Counted from the stretch's first letter, positions 10,411-22,860 are shown. The stretch: DNA of 64,000 nucleotides from Incurvaria masculella (GCA_946894095.1 OX335651.1:8950501-9014500), one strand, 5' to 3'. Notes: generated from the letters alone by a model not told the origin. Program-made: numbers and translations.

Positions 10411-11487
10411 ACTGTCAAGAACAGAAAGTCTCAGAGACTGAATGGACTTTGAATCTCGCTTCGTATTGTGAGCGACTAGTAGAAGTCGGCGGCTCCGCCA
10501 GCATTAAAGTCCAACGAAAAATAATTGTTTTTTTCCCCAACTTCTCAGATGTTTTCACTGTTATAAAACTTACGCTCCATTTTCAGGAGTGCCTGACGTA
10601 CGGGCGGCTAAAAATAGAGATATCACGAAATCAGTGCTGTGTGAGTAAGCAGAATCGGGATGCCCGGGCATTGGTCAAAGTTAATAAATAAATTATATTT
10701 ATATTAATTATGTTCATTTCATAAATACATTATTATATTAATAATTATAATTTTATAAATTTATAATACACGGTGTTAATTTTTTTCGCGACATTACTGT
10801 TTGAATGAATACCGATTATTTAACTATTTCGTATACTGATATAAAAATTAAATCTAAAATAATAAAAAAAATGCAGATTTAATCCAAACATATACCTCAG
10901 CGACAATTTTCCTTTGGAATGGTGTAAGCACGCCATGTGTACGCGCCACTGCTAAGGTCACGTGTTTGCTGTCTCGCAGCTGACTGCGCGCCGCCGCCAA
11001 TTTTATCGCGTCGATCCGAATGTAAATTTTCACATTTATTTTAAGAAATGTCCTACTTTAGAACTTTTTGTTAGTGCAGTGCGATTCCTATTACGAAATA
11101 TCATGTTTTCATACTAGTATTAGAAATCGAAAATTTTAGAACAAAAGCTCAAAACAAGAAAAATCCTTCATTTTCGGAATAAGTATGTGACCCAAAATAA
11201 CCCCCTTTCGGGAATGTCGCCAACTTGTTTAACATCGTGTATATTAATAAATAAATACGTTTGGTTAGGTGACGGTTTCACAGTACTTGAAAAACCAAAC
11301 ATCTCACGAATAATTCAGGATTCTATCGAAATCAATAAGCACAAGAACTTCAATCGTGAAGATTCCTACCGTCTTTCGCCCGGATACCCGTGCTTAAAAA
11401 GCTGAAGACTGAATTTTCAAAAGGTACACCGACAGCTACATTGAAGATAACACAGTCCGTGTGTTCTGCACTTCAGATGAAATTCGA
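10411..11487. other. Intergenic stretch
   Basis: Very AT-rich at 10680-10900, with a GC-richer patch at 10920-11010 ('tgactgcgcgccgccgcc'). No gene recognised. Confidence 0.45.
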
Positions 11488-11652
11488 AACGCAGCTAAAT
11501 ACACACTCTGTGAAAATTTCAACTGCCAACCTATTACGGTTCATGAGATACAGCCCTGTGACAGACGGACGGACGGACGGACGTATGGACGGACGGACAG
11601 AGGAGGCTTAGTAATAGGGTTCCGTTTTCACCCTTTGGGTACGGAACCCTAC
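11488..11652 (+). repeat. GGAC-repeat element, family B, 5'-truncated copy
   Basis: It runs from 'gcagctaaatacacactctg' through a GGAC array (11565-11600) to the terminal hairpin 'agggttccg...acggaaccct'. Confidence 0.8.
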
Positions 11653-12104
11653 AAACATACAGACACACAGAATGGGAGACGAAAAGACAGATAGACACAC
11701 AGTCGCAAAGACAGACGCCAGATGTTTAATTTTATAATAGTTAGTGAAGTGAGACTGCATAATATTGTGGATTGAGAAAAGCTCATAATGTCGCTACGTT
11801 TCGTGTTGAGCGACAAAGAGAAGTAAGTAATTATTTTTTTGCTGGCCTCGAGTTTCGCTCCTTCGCCTTTTCGGGGCAATCGAATACGACACTCAAGCAA
11901 CGAGGGATAATTGGAATCGATTTGCCCGCCGAGGATCGAGAACTGAAAAAAATATTATGACGAAGCAGTTTACATATTATAAAGTTAAGTTAAGCAACAT
12001 TGACCTGGAGAAATATTTGTTTACCTCCCTAATCTCGGTAAAAAATCTTATAGTAGATACTGGATAACTTACCTAAATTACTCTCAATCAATCTAAAAGC
12101 AGTG
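11653..12104. other. Intergenic stretch
   Basis: Nothing recognised. A CA-rich segment (acagacacacag) lies at 11658-11700. Confidence 0.4.
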
Positions 12105-12192
12105 GTTCCGTACCGCTGAGGGCCGGGATAACCGGAGAAAAAATGGATAGGCATATGTCCAGCAGTGGACGCAAACACGCTGACTGACTGAC
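12105..12192 (+). repeat. 3' tail of an RTE-type LINE
   Basis: It contains 'gaccgctgagggccggg' and 'atgtccagcagtggac', then (CTGA)n at 12178-12192. The phrase 'gcatatgtccagcagtgg' followed by a short tandem tail is typical of RTE LINE 3' ends in moths. A second instance is at about 56795-56850. Confidence 0.55.
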
Positions 12193-12950
12193 TCTTCAGA
12201 ATATAGTCTTCAAATATACTCTTCAGAAGTAAATAAATTATCCTTGAACGTCCATCCGTATTCAAACATTAATAGGCTAATCGGCGCGATCAGCGTCGAG
12301 CATCCTCCAATATCACAGGAATCTAGTGACTTTAGAAGTGTAAATAGGTTTGAATTTCCATCAATTATTCGCGTTCAGTTCGCAGAAGCGTTGGCGGGCT
12401 TTACAAAATCTCCCGAGCTTGAAGTTTTCAGCTGAAAATACGAATCGAACTGGAAGCAAGCTGCGGAGTTGTAAGCGTCGCAACGGATAAGAAAGGCGTG
12501 CCACTTTGAATAAATTCGTCAAGCAGAGGGCTGGCTGCTTTACTTATTCAGTTAAAGTAATACTGGAGTGAGTTTCTATAATGCAATTTGATTTGAAGCC
12601 TCAGATTGAGAGCCAAATGGACGATTTTATTTTCATTATGCTGTCGGTAAAATTTATTGAATTGTAATGAAAATTTTAGGCCCTCAGCCGGGGTGTCCGC
12701 GTTGGTAATAATCTGTGCTCGGAAAATAAGTTTTGAATAGGAATTTGGGTGACCAGGTCGTGTATGAACCGATGAACCTGTAGACTCCCTTTATTACTTC
12801 CCATCTAGATACATAGATCACGAATATTAAACATTGTGTAGTATTAATGTATATGTACTTTATTATTAATTTATTCTATTATTTACGTATCGATACTTCT
12901 GTATGCGTTTTGTTTATTTTGTACTAATTTCTATGTTGAGTGCAATTGTT
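12193..12950. other. Intergenic stretch
   Basis: No gene or repeat family recognised. Confidence 0.4.
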
Positions 12951-13250
12951 AGGGTTCCGCACCCAAAGGGTGAAAACGGAACCCTATTACTAAGCCTCCG
13001 CTGTCCGTCCGTCCGTCCGTCCGTCCGTCCGTCTGTCACAGGACTGTATCTCATGAACCGTAATAGTTAGGCACCTGAAATTTCCACAGAGTGTGTATTT
13101 ATTTTGCCGCTATAACAACAAATAGGTAAAACAAAAAAAAATAAAAAATAAAGGGGGGTCCCATACAAAAAACGTGATTTTTGTGTTAAATCTTGAACGA
13201 TGGTACGGAACCCTTCCTGTGCGACTCCGACTCGCACTTGGCCGGTTTTT
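12951..13250 (-). repeat. GGAC-repeat element, family B, full-length copy
   Basis: Read on the minus strand it runs from the 5' hairpin (CGGCCAAGTGCGAGTCGGA) through 'acggaagggttccgtacc', 'acacactctgtggaaattt' and a (GGAC)n array at 13005-13032 to the terminal hairpin and 'accct'. About 300 bp; no coding capacity. Confidence 0.85.
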
Positions 13251-13690
13251 TTTATTTATAAGTCAAATCTAACCCAACAGCCTGACGAAAGATCCTGCTT
13301 CTCATAACACAGGGAATCCTAGCACGAGAACCAGGATTAATTCAGTATGCAGCAGCCTAGCTATTGAAAGAATTAAAAATATGAATAATGTACTATTAGG
13401 CTAAGTTTTTGGTAAGAAATAAATAAATTTGAATTAGAATTTGAATAGATGGTGGGGTTAGGCCTGCCCGATAGTCCGTGCTTTTCAATATTTCCGAATT
13501 TGTATTGAAGAGAGAATTTCTGGTATAGTAACTTTCGTATTTTGTATGGTGTAATGGCAAATGAATTTACGTAATTTAGGGTACGGGCTATATGCCCTGT
13601 ATGCTACAATCGAGGTTTTTTATCGATTGTTCCATATTATCAACATAGTAATAAAGTATATTATCAAATTTAGTAATAAAATATATTATA
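13251..13690. other. Intergenic stretch
   Basis: Nothing recognised apart from AT-rich sequence next to the Helitron. Confidence 0.4.
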
Positions 13691-14519
13691 CTAGCAGCCC
13701 GTCCCGGCTTTGCACGGGCATAATATCATTTAAAAAAATATTATTTTGACACAATGATACACAAATAAACCCTTTTTACGTAGAGTTCCTATATTGAAAT
13801 ATTTGAAATAAAAAAAAACTTAGATATTATTATTAGATGATTATGAGATATTAGAGAAATAATAAATTCAAAGTGCTATAGGAAGAACCGCGGCCTCCGA
13901 CGCACTATTTATAGGCACGCTCCCGCTGCCCCGGCGGGCCGGTACCTATGCCGCAAACGCTACGTCCCGCAATTTTTAAATTTGTAATATCTTCGAAAAT
14001 ATTCATTTAAATCATATGCTGTAACGGGCCATATAGATCTATATTAAATCAAAAATGTATTAAAGGTATTTAATTGGATAAGGATTAATGCTGTATTGGT
14101 TAAAATCACTTCGAAAATTTGCCATTATTTGTCGTAAAAAGTAAATGACAAAAAAATGTTATTCTGGGATATCCATAAGAGATAGACATATACCATCGAC
14201 GAGTTTTCTGTAGACCTTTTCAATGTTTACATTACTTAGTAAATTATTTTAATAAATCTCGTAGCGGTCAGCCTGCGTTTGCAATGTAAGCGGAAAAAAA
14301 ATATTTTTTTACGACATCACATTGGAAACCTCAAAAATAACAGTATTTCTCCGCTATTTCATGGATGTTATTATACATATAAACCTTCCTCTTCAATCAC
14401 TCTATCTATTAAAAAAAACCGCATCAAAATCTGTTGCGTAGTTTTAAAGATTTAAGCGTACATAGGGATATAGTGATATAGGGACAGAGAAAGCGACTTT
14501 GTTTTATACTATGTAGTGA
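13691..14519 (-). mobile_element. Non-autonomous Helitron-like element, 829 bp
   Basis: Read on the minus strand it begins TCACTACATAGTATAAAAC and ends with a GC-rich hairpin (CCCGTGCAAAGCCGGG) a few bases before CTAG. It sits between A (13690) and T (14520), as expected for A^T insertion. Internal sequence such as 'actacgcaacagattttgat' is of the form widespread in arthropod Helitron-like repeats. There is no Rep/helicase coding sequence. Confidence 0.82.
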
Positions 14520-14579
14520 TGAAGTGATGATGAAGTAATTAAATAATAGCTTACAAAGCTTGAAGCTAATAAGTACCAC

Positions 14580-14740
14580 ATAGACTCACTTGACTCATTC
14601 ACTCATTGACTCATATTGAGATCTCCGAAACCACTGAACCTAGAGTCTTAAAATTTTCAGAGTGGCATCCTTTTATGACTGAACTCTATTCAATGCAACT
14701 TTTAAGGGAGTAAAAGAGGCGAAAATAGAGAAATTAAAAC
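14580..14740 (+). repeat. Diverged repeat unit shared with 29400-29850
   Basis: The sequence 'gagatctccgaaacca..gaacc..agagtcttaaaattttcag' followed by 'ttaagggagtaaaagaggc' matches the tandem units at 29400-29850. Confidence 0.55.
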
Positions 14741-14745
14741 CACTT

Positions 14746-14905
14746 AGCTCGGTTTTCACCAACTGCTGATTTCTTTTAATTGACACTAAAAGGGCCTTTA
14801 TTACTAAAGTGCTGATTATCTTGTACTGGTATCGATTGCAGGATGGTAAGAAAAGCCCTTTAATGTACGGATTAAGCTAATCAGTACTTGGTGGAAGAGA
14901 CCCTT
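14746..14905 (+). mobile_element. Small MITE, family D, copy 3
   Basis: It is flanked by TTA on each side and has the family's terminal inverted repeats ('ggttttcaccaactgctgat' / 'atcagtacttggtgg'). Confidence 0.75.
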
Positions 14906-15507
14906 ACACAATCATAAAGAAATCTCAGGAACCAATTAACATATACTGGTGAAATGTACAGAGTGGCTTCCTGAACACTCGATAAGAAAGGATTATTCAA
15001 AATTCAATTGAAACGCGTGTGAAAGAGACCACATTAACGATTTTTGAAGTCACAGCGGTTGGTTGGTCCTTTTGTTTATAATACCGTTTACTATCTTACT
15101 TTGCCTGCATTTTTTTTGTTATTCGTTATTTTCATTATTCTTTCGTTATAACCTAATTTTGTGTAAGCTTAATCCGGTTGTATATATATACACTAAGTAA
15201 TCATCAATAATAAGCATTTTCATTTTTCAAACACTGAAATTAGAAATATAAAAAACATACTTTGTGCAAGTCACCCCCTGAATCACGTTCCATAGTTTGT
15301 GATCCTTGCCTGGTCCAGTTTAAGCCCTAAAGCGAAATCCTCGCATAACCTTTTCTTAGTCCTATTTTGACCGCTCCCTCAGCGGATTCCTGGATCCCGG
15401 CAAATCAAAGATAAGAACACGCTTGTATCATAAAATCGGATATGCTGAGCAAGGTGTGATAATATTACACCTTAGGCATAACTACATCATATATATGTCA
15501 GCCTCAT
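14906..15507. other. Intergenic stretch
   Basis: Nothing recognised. Confidence 0.4.
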
Positions 15508-15880
15508 TGGCCCAGTGGCGCGACACTTCGGCGATCGCTCTCCGAAGTTAAGCAACGCTGGGTCCGGTCTGGTCTTGGATGGGTGACCATTCGACCGTTG
15601 AGAGAGGCTGGCCGTGGTTCGGATTCCACGCTAAGCTGTAGGTCCCCTTCCTTATTTACTAGGTGGTAGGGTTTATCCCGCCTGGGTTGGTACCATCGCA
15701 TTGGATGAACGATGGTCGAAGCGGCAATGAAAATTGTCCGTGTTTTCCATCCAGTTCAATGTAGCCGTGAAATATAAGGAAGGTCCTGGCATGGCACCTA
15801 GTTCCCATGTGGTGTGTTGGGCTAATACCATGACAGAAGGTGTGGTATTAGCCATCCATGTCCAGTCACATAAAAAAAAA
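15508..15880 (+). mobile_element. SINE with 5S rRNA-derived head, copy 2
   Basis: It is nearly identical to the copy at 3203-3571: the same 5S-like block (15532-15590), the same body, the same 3' hairpin (15829-15862) and an A tail. I counted only about a dozen differences, so both copies are young. Just upstream, TGGCCCAGTGG (15508-15518) fits the tRNA A-box consensus. It may mean the true head is a tRNA/5S composite that is truncated in the other copy. Confidence 0.86.
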
Positions 15881-17261
15881 TACAGTAGTGTATATATTTT
15901 TTGCCTTAGGTCCAAAAATGCTTTCATTAAAATATTGAAGATTCATTCCTGCCAGGAACTTCTCGGACCTATGGGTGCGTGGGTGGTGCGATTAATTGAC
16001 GAGACGTACAGGTATCATGGGAACCTCAGAACAATATTTTTTTTGCGAAACAAGTAAAATGTTTGAATCCCTAGTCGTCTGAAACAGCTTCTAAAAAAAT
16101 AATGATTGACACTAAAGGTCTACAATGTTATGCTAAGTACCAAACATGTTCTTGAGTAATTATTTAAATGAATACACAATGAACGTACAAGTCGCAACAC
16201 AAATAGAACGTGCAAATAAACCACAATTCCCAAAATTGCGGGCCATGCGCACGATTAACTTTGAAACTAAGTTCTTAGTTTCAATTAACCGTGCAAAGAA
16301 CAATGAGCGTGTTCAGACCCGTGCATAGTGCTGTGTTTACCACTAAACGAATTTTTACTTAACTTAACGTTATAAAAAAAGGTCATGCCGTCTTGCGTCG
16401 AGACAAGATCAACGATCTCTGTGGTTGAAATTAATTAATGTTATTTTAACATTATCGCTTTCACTTTTAAACATGAGACTAGCAAAACCGTAAATTTAAC
16501 ATTAGGACTAACAGTGGTATTCAGAGTCGGTGGACTAACTTTAGTAGGGATTATTGCCCGAATTAATAGTATTTTGTATGGTTACCAAACATGTTAGTCT
16601 GCGGGTTTATATCATTAATGTGGATGGAAAAAGTGTACCCATAAATAAACGAGTGGAGTTCCTTTGCGGGTTCTTCTTTTCTGAGTTAATCGAATTCGCG
16701 AATCAGTTCGTTACGTAATTTACTGTATTTTGACTAAGAGAAGTTGAAATAAATTAAAGAAGAAGAATGAAATGAAATATAACACTAATAATAATGGAAA
16801 TGAAATGTAACATGAATAATAATGGCAATGAAAGCATTGCAAGAGAACCAGCAGAGGCAGGCGCTTAGATTTAATGTTTAATTCTTCACGTATTCGTTTT
16901 TCTTCGTGTCTTCTCCAATCATTTAAGTTGGTGTGGATTACCACTCCTTTGCCTCTCTACTTTCGTTGGAATTTCATTAAATAGTTCTTATTTTGAGTCC
17001 GTTTTTATTTATAGTATCATATATTCAATTTAAGTATTTGATGAACCCCAGTATGATCCATTTAGAATTGATTTATTTCAATTCGTCCAGCAAAATTGAA
17101 AATTCAAACAATATCTAGTTAAAAATAAATTAGAACTTAATTTGTGGTTATCGTACAGTCTCTACAACCAACACAAAAAACAAGACTAGTTTTTATTAAT
17201 ATTCTTTCTGGATTTACACCCATTAATATATGATAAAAAAGTAAGAAAAATAAAAAAACAG
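15881..17261. other. Intergenic stretch with one hairpin
   Basis: No gene recognised. 16248-16296 holds a strong imperfect palindrome (CACGATTAACTTTGAAACTA and complement, centred near 16272). Confidence 0.45.
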
Positions 17262-17429
17262 CGTAACTGGTTTTGGCATCGTGTGAAATAGGATCGATAG
17301 GGAGTGCCACATGGCACTATCATTGCCAATACACTGACGAGGGTATGCAATAACGAAATTAGCCAATGTTATTGATGCGCGGCGACCCTATTTCAGACGA
17401 TGCCAAAATCAGAAACTTCACAGAGTTAC
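17262..17429. mobile_element. Foldback MITE (single copy in window)
   Basis: The ends read GTAACTGGTTTTGGCATCGT and, at the right, the complement with a short insertion. They share TTTTGGCATCGT-TGAAATAGG as a long stem. About 168 bp; non-coding. Confidence 0.6.
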
Positions 17430-18688
17430 CATACCACAAACATTCAGTTTGACAACGACAAATGCCGAAATACTAATATTTTTTACCAATCACTAAATAT
17501 GCTTCAGGATCGGTTCCTAGCCGATCTATCTTCTTTAGATCATGGAGGTGAAGAAATAACAGGATAACGGATGGAACTAAAAAAGTGTCGACACCTCAAT
17601 TGTGCCGCCGCAGGACTTTGGGCCTTTTTTTGGCACATATTCTTTGGTTTCGGCTCTCGCTGAATACATAATTACGAATTAAGAATGACGTAACGACCAT
17701 CTGGTTTATAGAAAAATAATTCTTATCTTTATCAGTTTACCTACCAATTTGGGGAACTTCAAATTGAATTTTCTCCGTTTTCATCACTGCGCTACAAATG
17801 GGTACGGCGATATAATGTTGTGAGTCGCGTGGCGTTTTCTGCGCGCTCGTTGTATGGAAGTTATTTCTCTATACATTCTTCACCTCCATGCTGTAGATAT
17901 TATATTTTGGTCCTTTTAATGATATATGCTGTTTATTTATTATTTTAGTTGCTAATTTTTTGTTATGTATTACTTTCACTATTCTTTCGTTACATTCGTT
18001 AAATGAATTTTCGTTACTTATGTTTACTAATTAATATTGCATAATATTTAGAAATTAAGTAAGTATAAGCTATCCAATTGTATATAAACTCACAGGTAAC
18101 AACTCTAAATAATGTGAATTGACGAGAATAAACAATTCATGTCATATGCAACAATATTACCCAGGTATTTGAATTAATTAAATAACAACTGATTGAATAA
18201 AGTACATCATGATCAAGTGCACACCAGAGAAAATCATTAATGGTACGATATTTACTCAAACGACCTGGTTTTTTTCTCGGAAGAAAGTAGATGGATTTGA
18301 AAGTACGCCCGGAATGGCCCTGGGGGGTAATTCATGAGATACACCAAACTCGGATTTTTTGGAGATTTTAAATACAAGTCACGTGCTCGATCACTCTCCG
18401 AAACCCTTCGGGTGGGGCTTTTTGCACTCTGTACAAACTTTATTAAAGTTCATATACTCTGCTTATTCCCAACGGCATCATACTTTCGAGAATTTGGCCC
18501 AACGAAACCAATCGTTGCAACTTTTTTTTATCAATTACGGTAAAGAATAAGATGAAGGTTAAGAATAGAAATCATTATTTAGAATGCAAGCAGAATAGAA
18601 AAGATCAGAGGTAAAGTACCCATCTCTATACATAAAAATTATAAATTCACTTAAAAAAACTTTTAGATATTCTTTGCGTCGCAATATA
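17430..18688. other. Intergenic stretch
   Basis: No gene or recognised repeat. The frames at 18334-18550 overlap in two phases and show no domain. Confidence 0.4.
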
Positions 18689-18880
18689 TACAGACTGAAT
18701 TTTTCAAGAGGGCCTTCAGGGCCCAATCCGAAACTATAAGAAATACCGAAAAACACTCAAAGGAGTCATGAGGCCGGTTTTGATAAAAACTAAAAACTGC
18801 ATTATTAGATTTTTGGATAAAATCATTTTCTTAGCCGGAAATAGAACTCGTTGATGTTAAGAAAAATAAAGCAAACTGTA
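18689..18880 (+). repeat. One arm of foldback MITE family L
   Basis: It matches the left arm and middle of the element at 52939-53297: 'gaatttttcaagagggcctt', 'ccgaaactataagaaatacc', 'caaaggagtcatgaggccg', then 'tagccggaaatagaactcg'. The second arm is missing. Confidence 0.65.
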
Positions 18881-19490
18881 TTACTGTCTTAATCACGGTC
18901 AGTGGTCGCGATAGAGTCACAACCATGGTGCCGAACGTGGAGCTCAGAAACCCTACCAGTTACCGCCTCCACCATCAAGAAATGATCGATTTCTTCGGTA
19001 GCAAAATGTGGACGATTAAAGTTATTATTGTTTTGTTTTTTACGTAATCGTACTGTAATCGTTCATGAATGTACCAATTCCGAATTCCCAGTTGTTTTTA
19101 TTAGGTCTTAGTCACATTTACCGGTTTAATTTCTACTTTGAAATGTGCAGTACATAATGGATTGAAACCCATGCAAGTTCGCAGTATAGGTCCGTTTCCC
19201 TACTCAATTATTCGAAGAACTACGCCATGTTAGGGTTCGGCAATCAGCATTTTTCGTGTCTCTATCTGCCCAGTTCTCTGGTCAGTAGGCTGATGAGGTT
19301 TGTATCTAAGCCTAGCCTTATAGGCTTAACATATACTTAACATCGCGTTAACTTACCAGAGGAGTGAGCAGAGGGGGTTACATATTTATAACAAAACAAT
19401 AAGAGTACTGCTCCTGCATGTGGAAATTGGCATAGTACATCACTCTTAATCACAAGAGGGGTGACTGGTGGGATTAAAGGCTCATAACTT
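18881..19490. other. Intergenic stretch
   Basis: Nothing recognised. Confidence 0.4.
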
Positions 19491-19519
19491 ACGAACCACT
19501 CACTCGATTAATATGCGGA

Positions 19520-19765
19520 TTGCATCTACGTACAGGATCTATGGGCGCGGTCGGGGTTTGGAAGTGTGCCCGTTTCGATGTTAAGGCTGGTTGTGGTACG
19601 GATTCCACGTGAAACATTAGCTCCCATTTCTTACTAACGAGGTAGTAGATGAATCCCGCCAGAGTTGTTACGTACGATCGCGCTGAATGATAGATGATCG
19701 AAGCGGCAATAAAAATGTCCGTGTTTTCCGTGTTCCAATGTGTAGTAGTGACAATGCAAGATCGT
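19520..19765 (+). mobile_element. Decayed SINE, same body as the 5S-headed copies
   Basis: 'ggctggttgtggtacggattccacgt', 'cgaggtagtagatgaatccc', 'atgatcgaagcggcaat' and 'gtccgtgttttcc' follow the 5S-SINE order, including the stretch just after the 5S-derived head. The head itself is too degraded to identify. Confidence 0.6.
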
Positions 19766-19975
19766 CCCGGCGCGGCGGCAATGCTTTTAAAAAACAATTG
19801 AGTATTTGGCCCCAATGTTTTGCAATATATTCATGTACATTCCTTCCACTGAATTTATGAATGGCAGTATTTGATGTTTTCTTATTCAATCATGCACATC
19901 GGCTCAACGGAATTTGATCCAATTTTTTTAGGTAGATACATTGTATAATCTTCTGTTATTAAAGTAGTTCAACTA

Positions 19976-20045
19976 GCCTTTGGGTTACAGCCCGACATCA
20001 GTCCAAAACGACATTGACCCGAGCGGAGCTGGGTACCTCAGCTAG
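19976..20045 (+). repeat. 3' end of a Helitron-like element
   Basis: It contains 'ccgacatcagtccaaaacga', a hairpin around CCGAGCGGAGCTGGG and the terminal CTAG before T. It is homologous to the ends at 43992 and (inverted) 51670. The 5' end is missing. Confidence 0.65.
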
Positions 20046-20204
20046 TAATATAATAAATAAATTTAAAATAATTATTAAATTGAAACGGGATATTTTCACC
20101 ACGGAAAAATACCACAAAGCACGGCCGAAATTCTCACCTTGAAATAATTGCCTGCCATTTTCCTCGTCCTTGTTTATTAGGCTCCTTTGCATGCGTACAA
20201 ACTG

Positions 20205-20360
20205 AGAGAAAAATATAGCCCGGCGACACCTCCGCGTCGACTCCGAGCGGCTGCCGCCTCGCCTCCGCGCGGCTGCCGCCTCCGCAGCCGCCGTTGCCAC
20301 CGCCGCTCCCGTGGCCTTCGCCGCCCACGTTAATCCGGAGGCTGCGGGGGTGCCGCGTGA
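20205..20360. other. GC-rich, CpG-rich island in AT-rich DNA
   Basis: There is dense CCG/GCC repetition (for example 'ctgccgcctccgcagccgcc'). All three minus-strand frames stay largely open because stop codons are rare at this composition, so long ORFs here are not evidence of coding. It could be a 5' exon or promoter island. Confidence 0.5.
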
Positions 20361-20422
20361 AGGGGATGAGATGATACGGTAGCAAGGGAGAGAACAGCAA
20401 CATAAATAAGCCAGCGTCGCAT
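20330..20422 (-). CDS. Candidate 30-aa signal-peptide-like ORF
   Basis: On the minus strand the ATG at 20422 has A at -3 and encodes a short positive start (MRRW), a hydrophobic run (LIYVAVLSLATV) and then a small-residue, Pro-rich end (HAAPPQPPD) before TAA. This looks like a secretory signal peptide. It sits at the edge of the GC-rich island, where a first exon might be. No splice donor was convincing and no downstream exon was recognised. Confidence 0.2.
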   Translation of the reverse strand: MRRWLIYVAVLSLATVSSHPLHAAPPQPPD

Positions 20423-20837
20423 TGTGACTTGCGACGACGATCCCCGCCTGTATGCAACGATGACGCGCTGGCCGGAAGCGCTTAAATGAGGACAATGCTA
20501 CATTTGAAGAACAATTGGTACATAATTGCTAAAATAATGTTTTTGGCGGGAAATGTATTAAAACTCACACCGAAACATACGGATACCAGACAGTAAACCG
20601 TAACCAAAAGTTCGCCTTGCTTTAATACCTCCAAAAAATGTATAGACATTTTGATATTTAATATCGATATGTCATCAGGATTTTTATATATAATTTTTGA
20701 GCTTATAGCCCGTCCTTTAAAAAAATAACCGAACTTTTGAATGTGTACGGCAACGAAGTATCGCACCGTGTCGTCGTAGTCTGGGTGGCAACGCTGTGTT
20801 CGTCATTATTGACCGCGTAAACTTCTCTCAACGGCAT

Positions 20838-21110
20838 ACATGGGAATAGATCGAGTTGCAGGGTTTGTTCCTCGTTTGATGACCGAACTACAGAATGAAC
20901 GTCGAGTAGAAGTTTGTCGGGAACTCCTTGAACAAGCTAACATTGCGACCCATTCATGAAGTGACTCATAACGGGTGACGAGGGTCGGTTTTAGGGATAC
21001 GATATCGAGACAAAAGTTCAATCATCACAGTGCTATTGGCAAAGCATGACAGTCTCGACCCAAAGTCAAGGTGAAAAAAAAATTAATGGAGTTGTGCATT
21101 TTAAACTTTT
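20838..21110 (+). pseudogene. Relic of a second mariner transposase
   Basis: In one frame 20851-20955 reads FVPRLMTELQNERRVEVCRE, a stretch typical of the segment before the first catalytic Asp in mariner transposases. After two stop codons, 'ITGDEGRF', a stop and 'GYDIETKVQSSQ' follow at about 20967-21025, and 'GVVHFKLL' near 21088. Several stops and frameshifts make it non-functional. It is a different subfamily from the element at 4994-6273. Confidence 0.7.
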
Positions 21111-22402
21111 GTCAACCTTACTGCCTAATACGAAGGTGTTCTGAAACGATTGTGTGAAAAAAGTGCATTTGATGAGTTTTGAGTGGTTAGTAATGCCGGT
21201 TAGGAAAAGATACCTGTCTTGGCCGACTTCTTATTTCTAGAGGTCGAAATGCTGCATCATTTTAGACCTCTAGAAGTGAGCCAAAATCGCTTGAACCCGT
21301 GATTTAGACTTGGGCAACAAATACTCTAGCGGCTCACGTAACTAAAATTATAATGCAAATACATTGTAACGAAAATGTAAAACTTAATTTGCTTGTTGTC
21401 TGGCGCAACCAATATCAAGAAGTACTTTTTAGGAAACAATGTGGTAAAGTGGTCCAGACAATAGATCTATCGATTATAAAATTTCAAAAGCTCTTACTTT
21501 TCGGCTTGGAACTGAATGGATATAAACATTTACAGGACAGCTTTGATGTATGACTTCATCTTAAAATCTTTTTTACGATTGCGAAGCAATGCTAGGATTA
21601 TTCATTTTCCGAATTTAAAATCCACTTCCAACAGCAGCGACAAATGTAACGTTAACGTGTTGCTAAAAACCGTAATATCTTAAATTACCGCATGTACTGC
21701 ACGCCGCGAGTCTGTTGCCGCGTGCTCTTTTGTTGTTTGGTGTTGAGCCGAGCCCTGGGTCTCAGATGGCTTTTCTCTCTGCCGCCTACGACATGTCACT
21801 CATCTTCGCACAAACGACCACTACGGGCGCATCTTTTTTAGAATTTTAGCTTTTGCGATTTGCGAATGACTATCGTCCGTTTTCATCACCTCCACCTACA
21901 AAAATCCCAAAGTTGCCTTTCTGTTACACCATGTAAAAATGCAATGTAACCGAAAGTTACTTATCGGATTTCAGCTAACTCGTGGTGGTGAAAACAGGGG
22001 TATGCCAAGCACGGATCTCTACTGAAGAAACTGGTTTTTCACCGGCAATCCGAAAATAATATGATTGCAATTATGATTACACTTTCAGGACGCGGCACTT
22101 TTTAGCTTTGTAAGCTTTTTTTATTGGAACTAAGCTCCACGCTAAAGTTGTGGAACTGACATGCCCGCGGATATCAGAAAAGAACAAATAGAGGTAAAAT
22201 TAGTAGCAACCTTCTCTTAAGTGGAGATCTTAAACATGAATGTGAGATGCATGCCTCATGAACAGAATAGGAGAGTAACCTGTGATTATTGACGCTCTTT
22301 ATACTTATCATTGCTACTACCGACCGAGGAGACGTCGTGATTATAATAAATACACGGTTTGAAAAATATAGGAGAAAAAATCCCTATTTTCCTCCCGGAA
22401 GA
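21111..22402. other. Intergenic stretch
   Basis: Probably includes further mariner decay to about 21200. A short inverted pair 'ctagaggtc...gacctctag' lies at 21237-21272. No gene recognised. Confidence 0.4.
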
Positions 22403-22600
22403 CATTGATTTACGTCGTTCGTGGTTCAGATTACAAGTTAAACTGTATGTACCCTTCGTTACTTACTAGGTGGCACCATCGCATTGAACGAACAATGGTC
22501 GAAGCGGCAATAAAAAATGTTCGTGTCTTCCATCCATATCGATGTAGCTGTGAAATTCTCAAGGTGTGTGTTAGGCTAATATCATGTCAAAAAAAAACGG
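22403..22600 (+). mobile_element. SINE body fragment with internal deletion
   Basis: 'cgtggttcagattac', 'ttacttactaggtgg', 'caccatcgcattgaacgaac', 'ggtcgaagcggcaat' and 'ggctaatatcatg' occur in the SINE order with pieces missing. It ends in an A run. Confidence 0.65.
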
Positions 22601-22619
22601 ATTTCAATGTTTAATGTAA

Positions 22620-22860
22620 TCGACCGTCGACCTCTATTTGTTTTCTGTCAGCCAAAATGTTTGGTTCCATCTTGAGTTTTGTCGCGTATAATTTGACATC
22701 GGGCGGGTGGCGGCGGCGGCGGCGCGGAGGCAGCGTGGGCGGCTGGGGTTTGGGCAGAAAGGGGGGTAGAGATCTATTGGCAGCCGTCATAATGTGCCCG
22801 TTCTTCCCTCTAGCGGCTGTCAACGACACTTCCGAGCGACGACGGTATAAGACAGGCATT
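22620..22860. other. GC-rich patch with (GGC)n
   Basis: 22700-22735 is a short GGC-rich tract. Overlapping open frames on both strands reflect base composition. No domain recognised. Confidence 0.4.
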
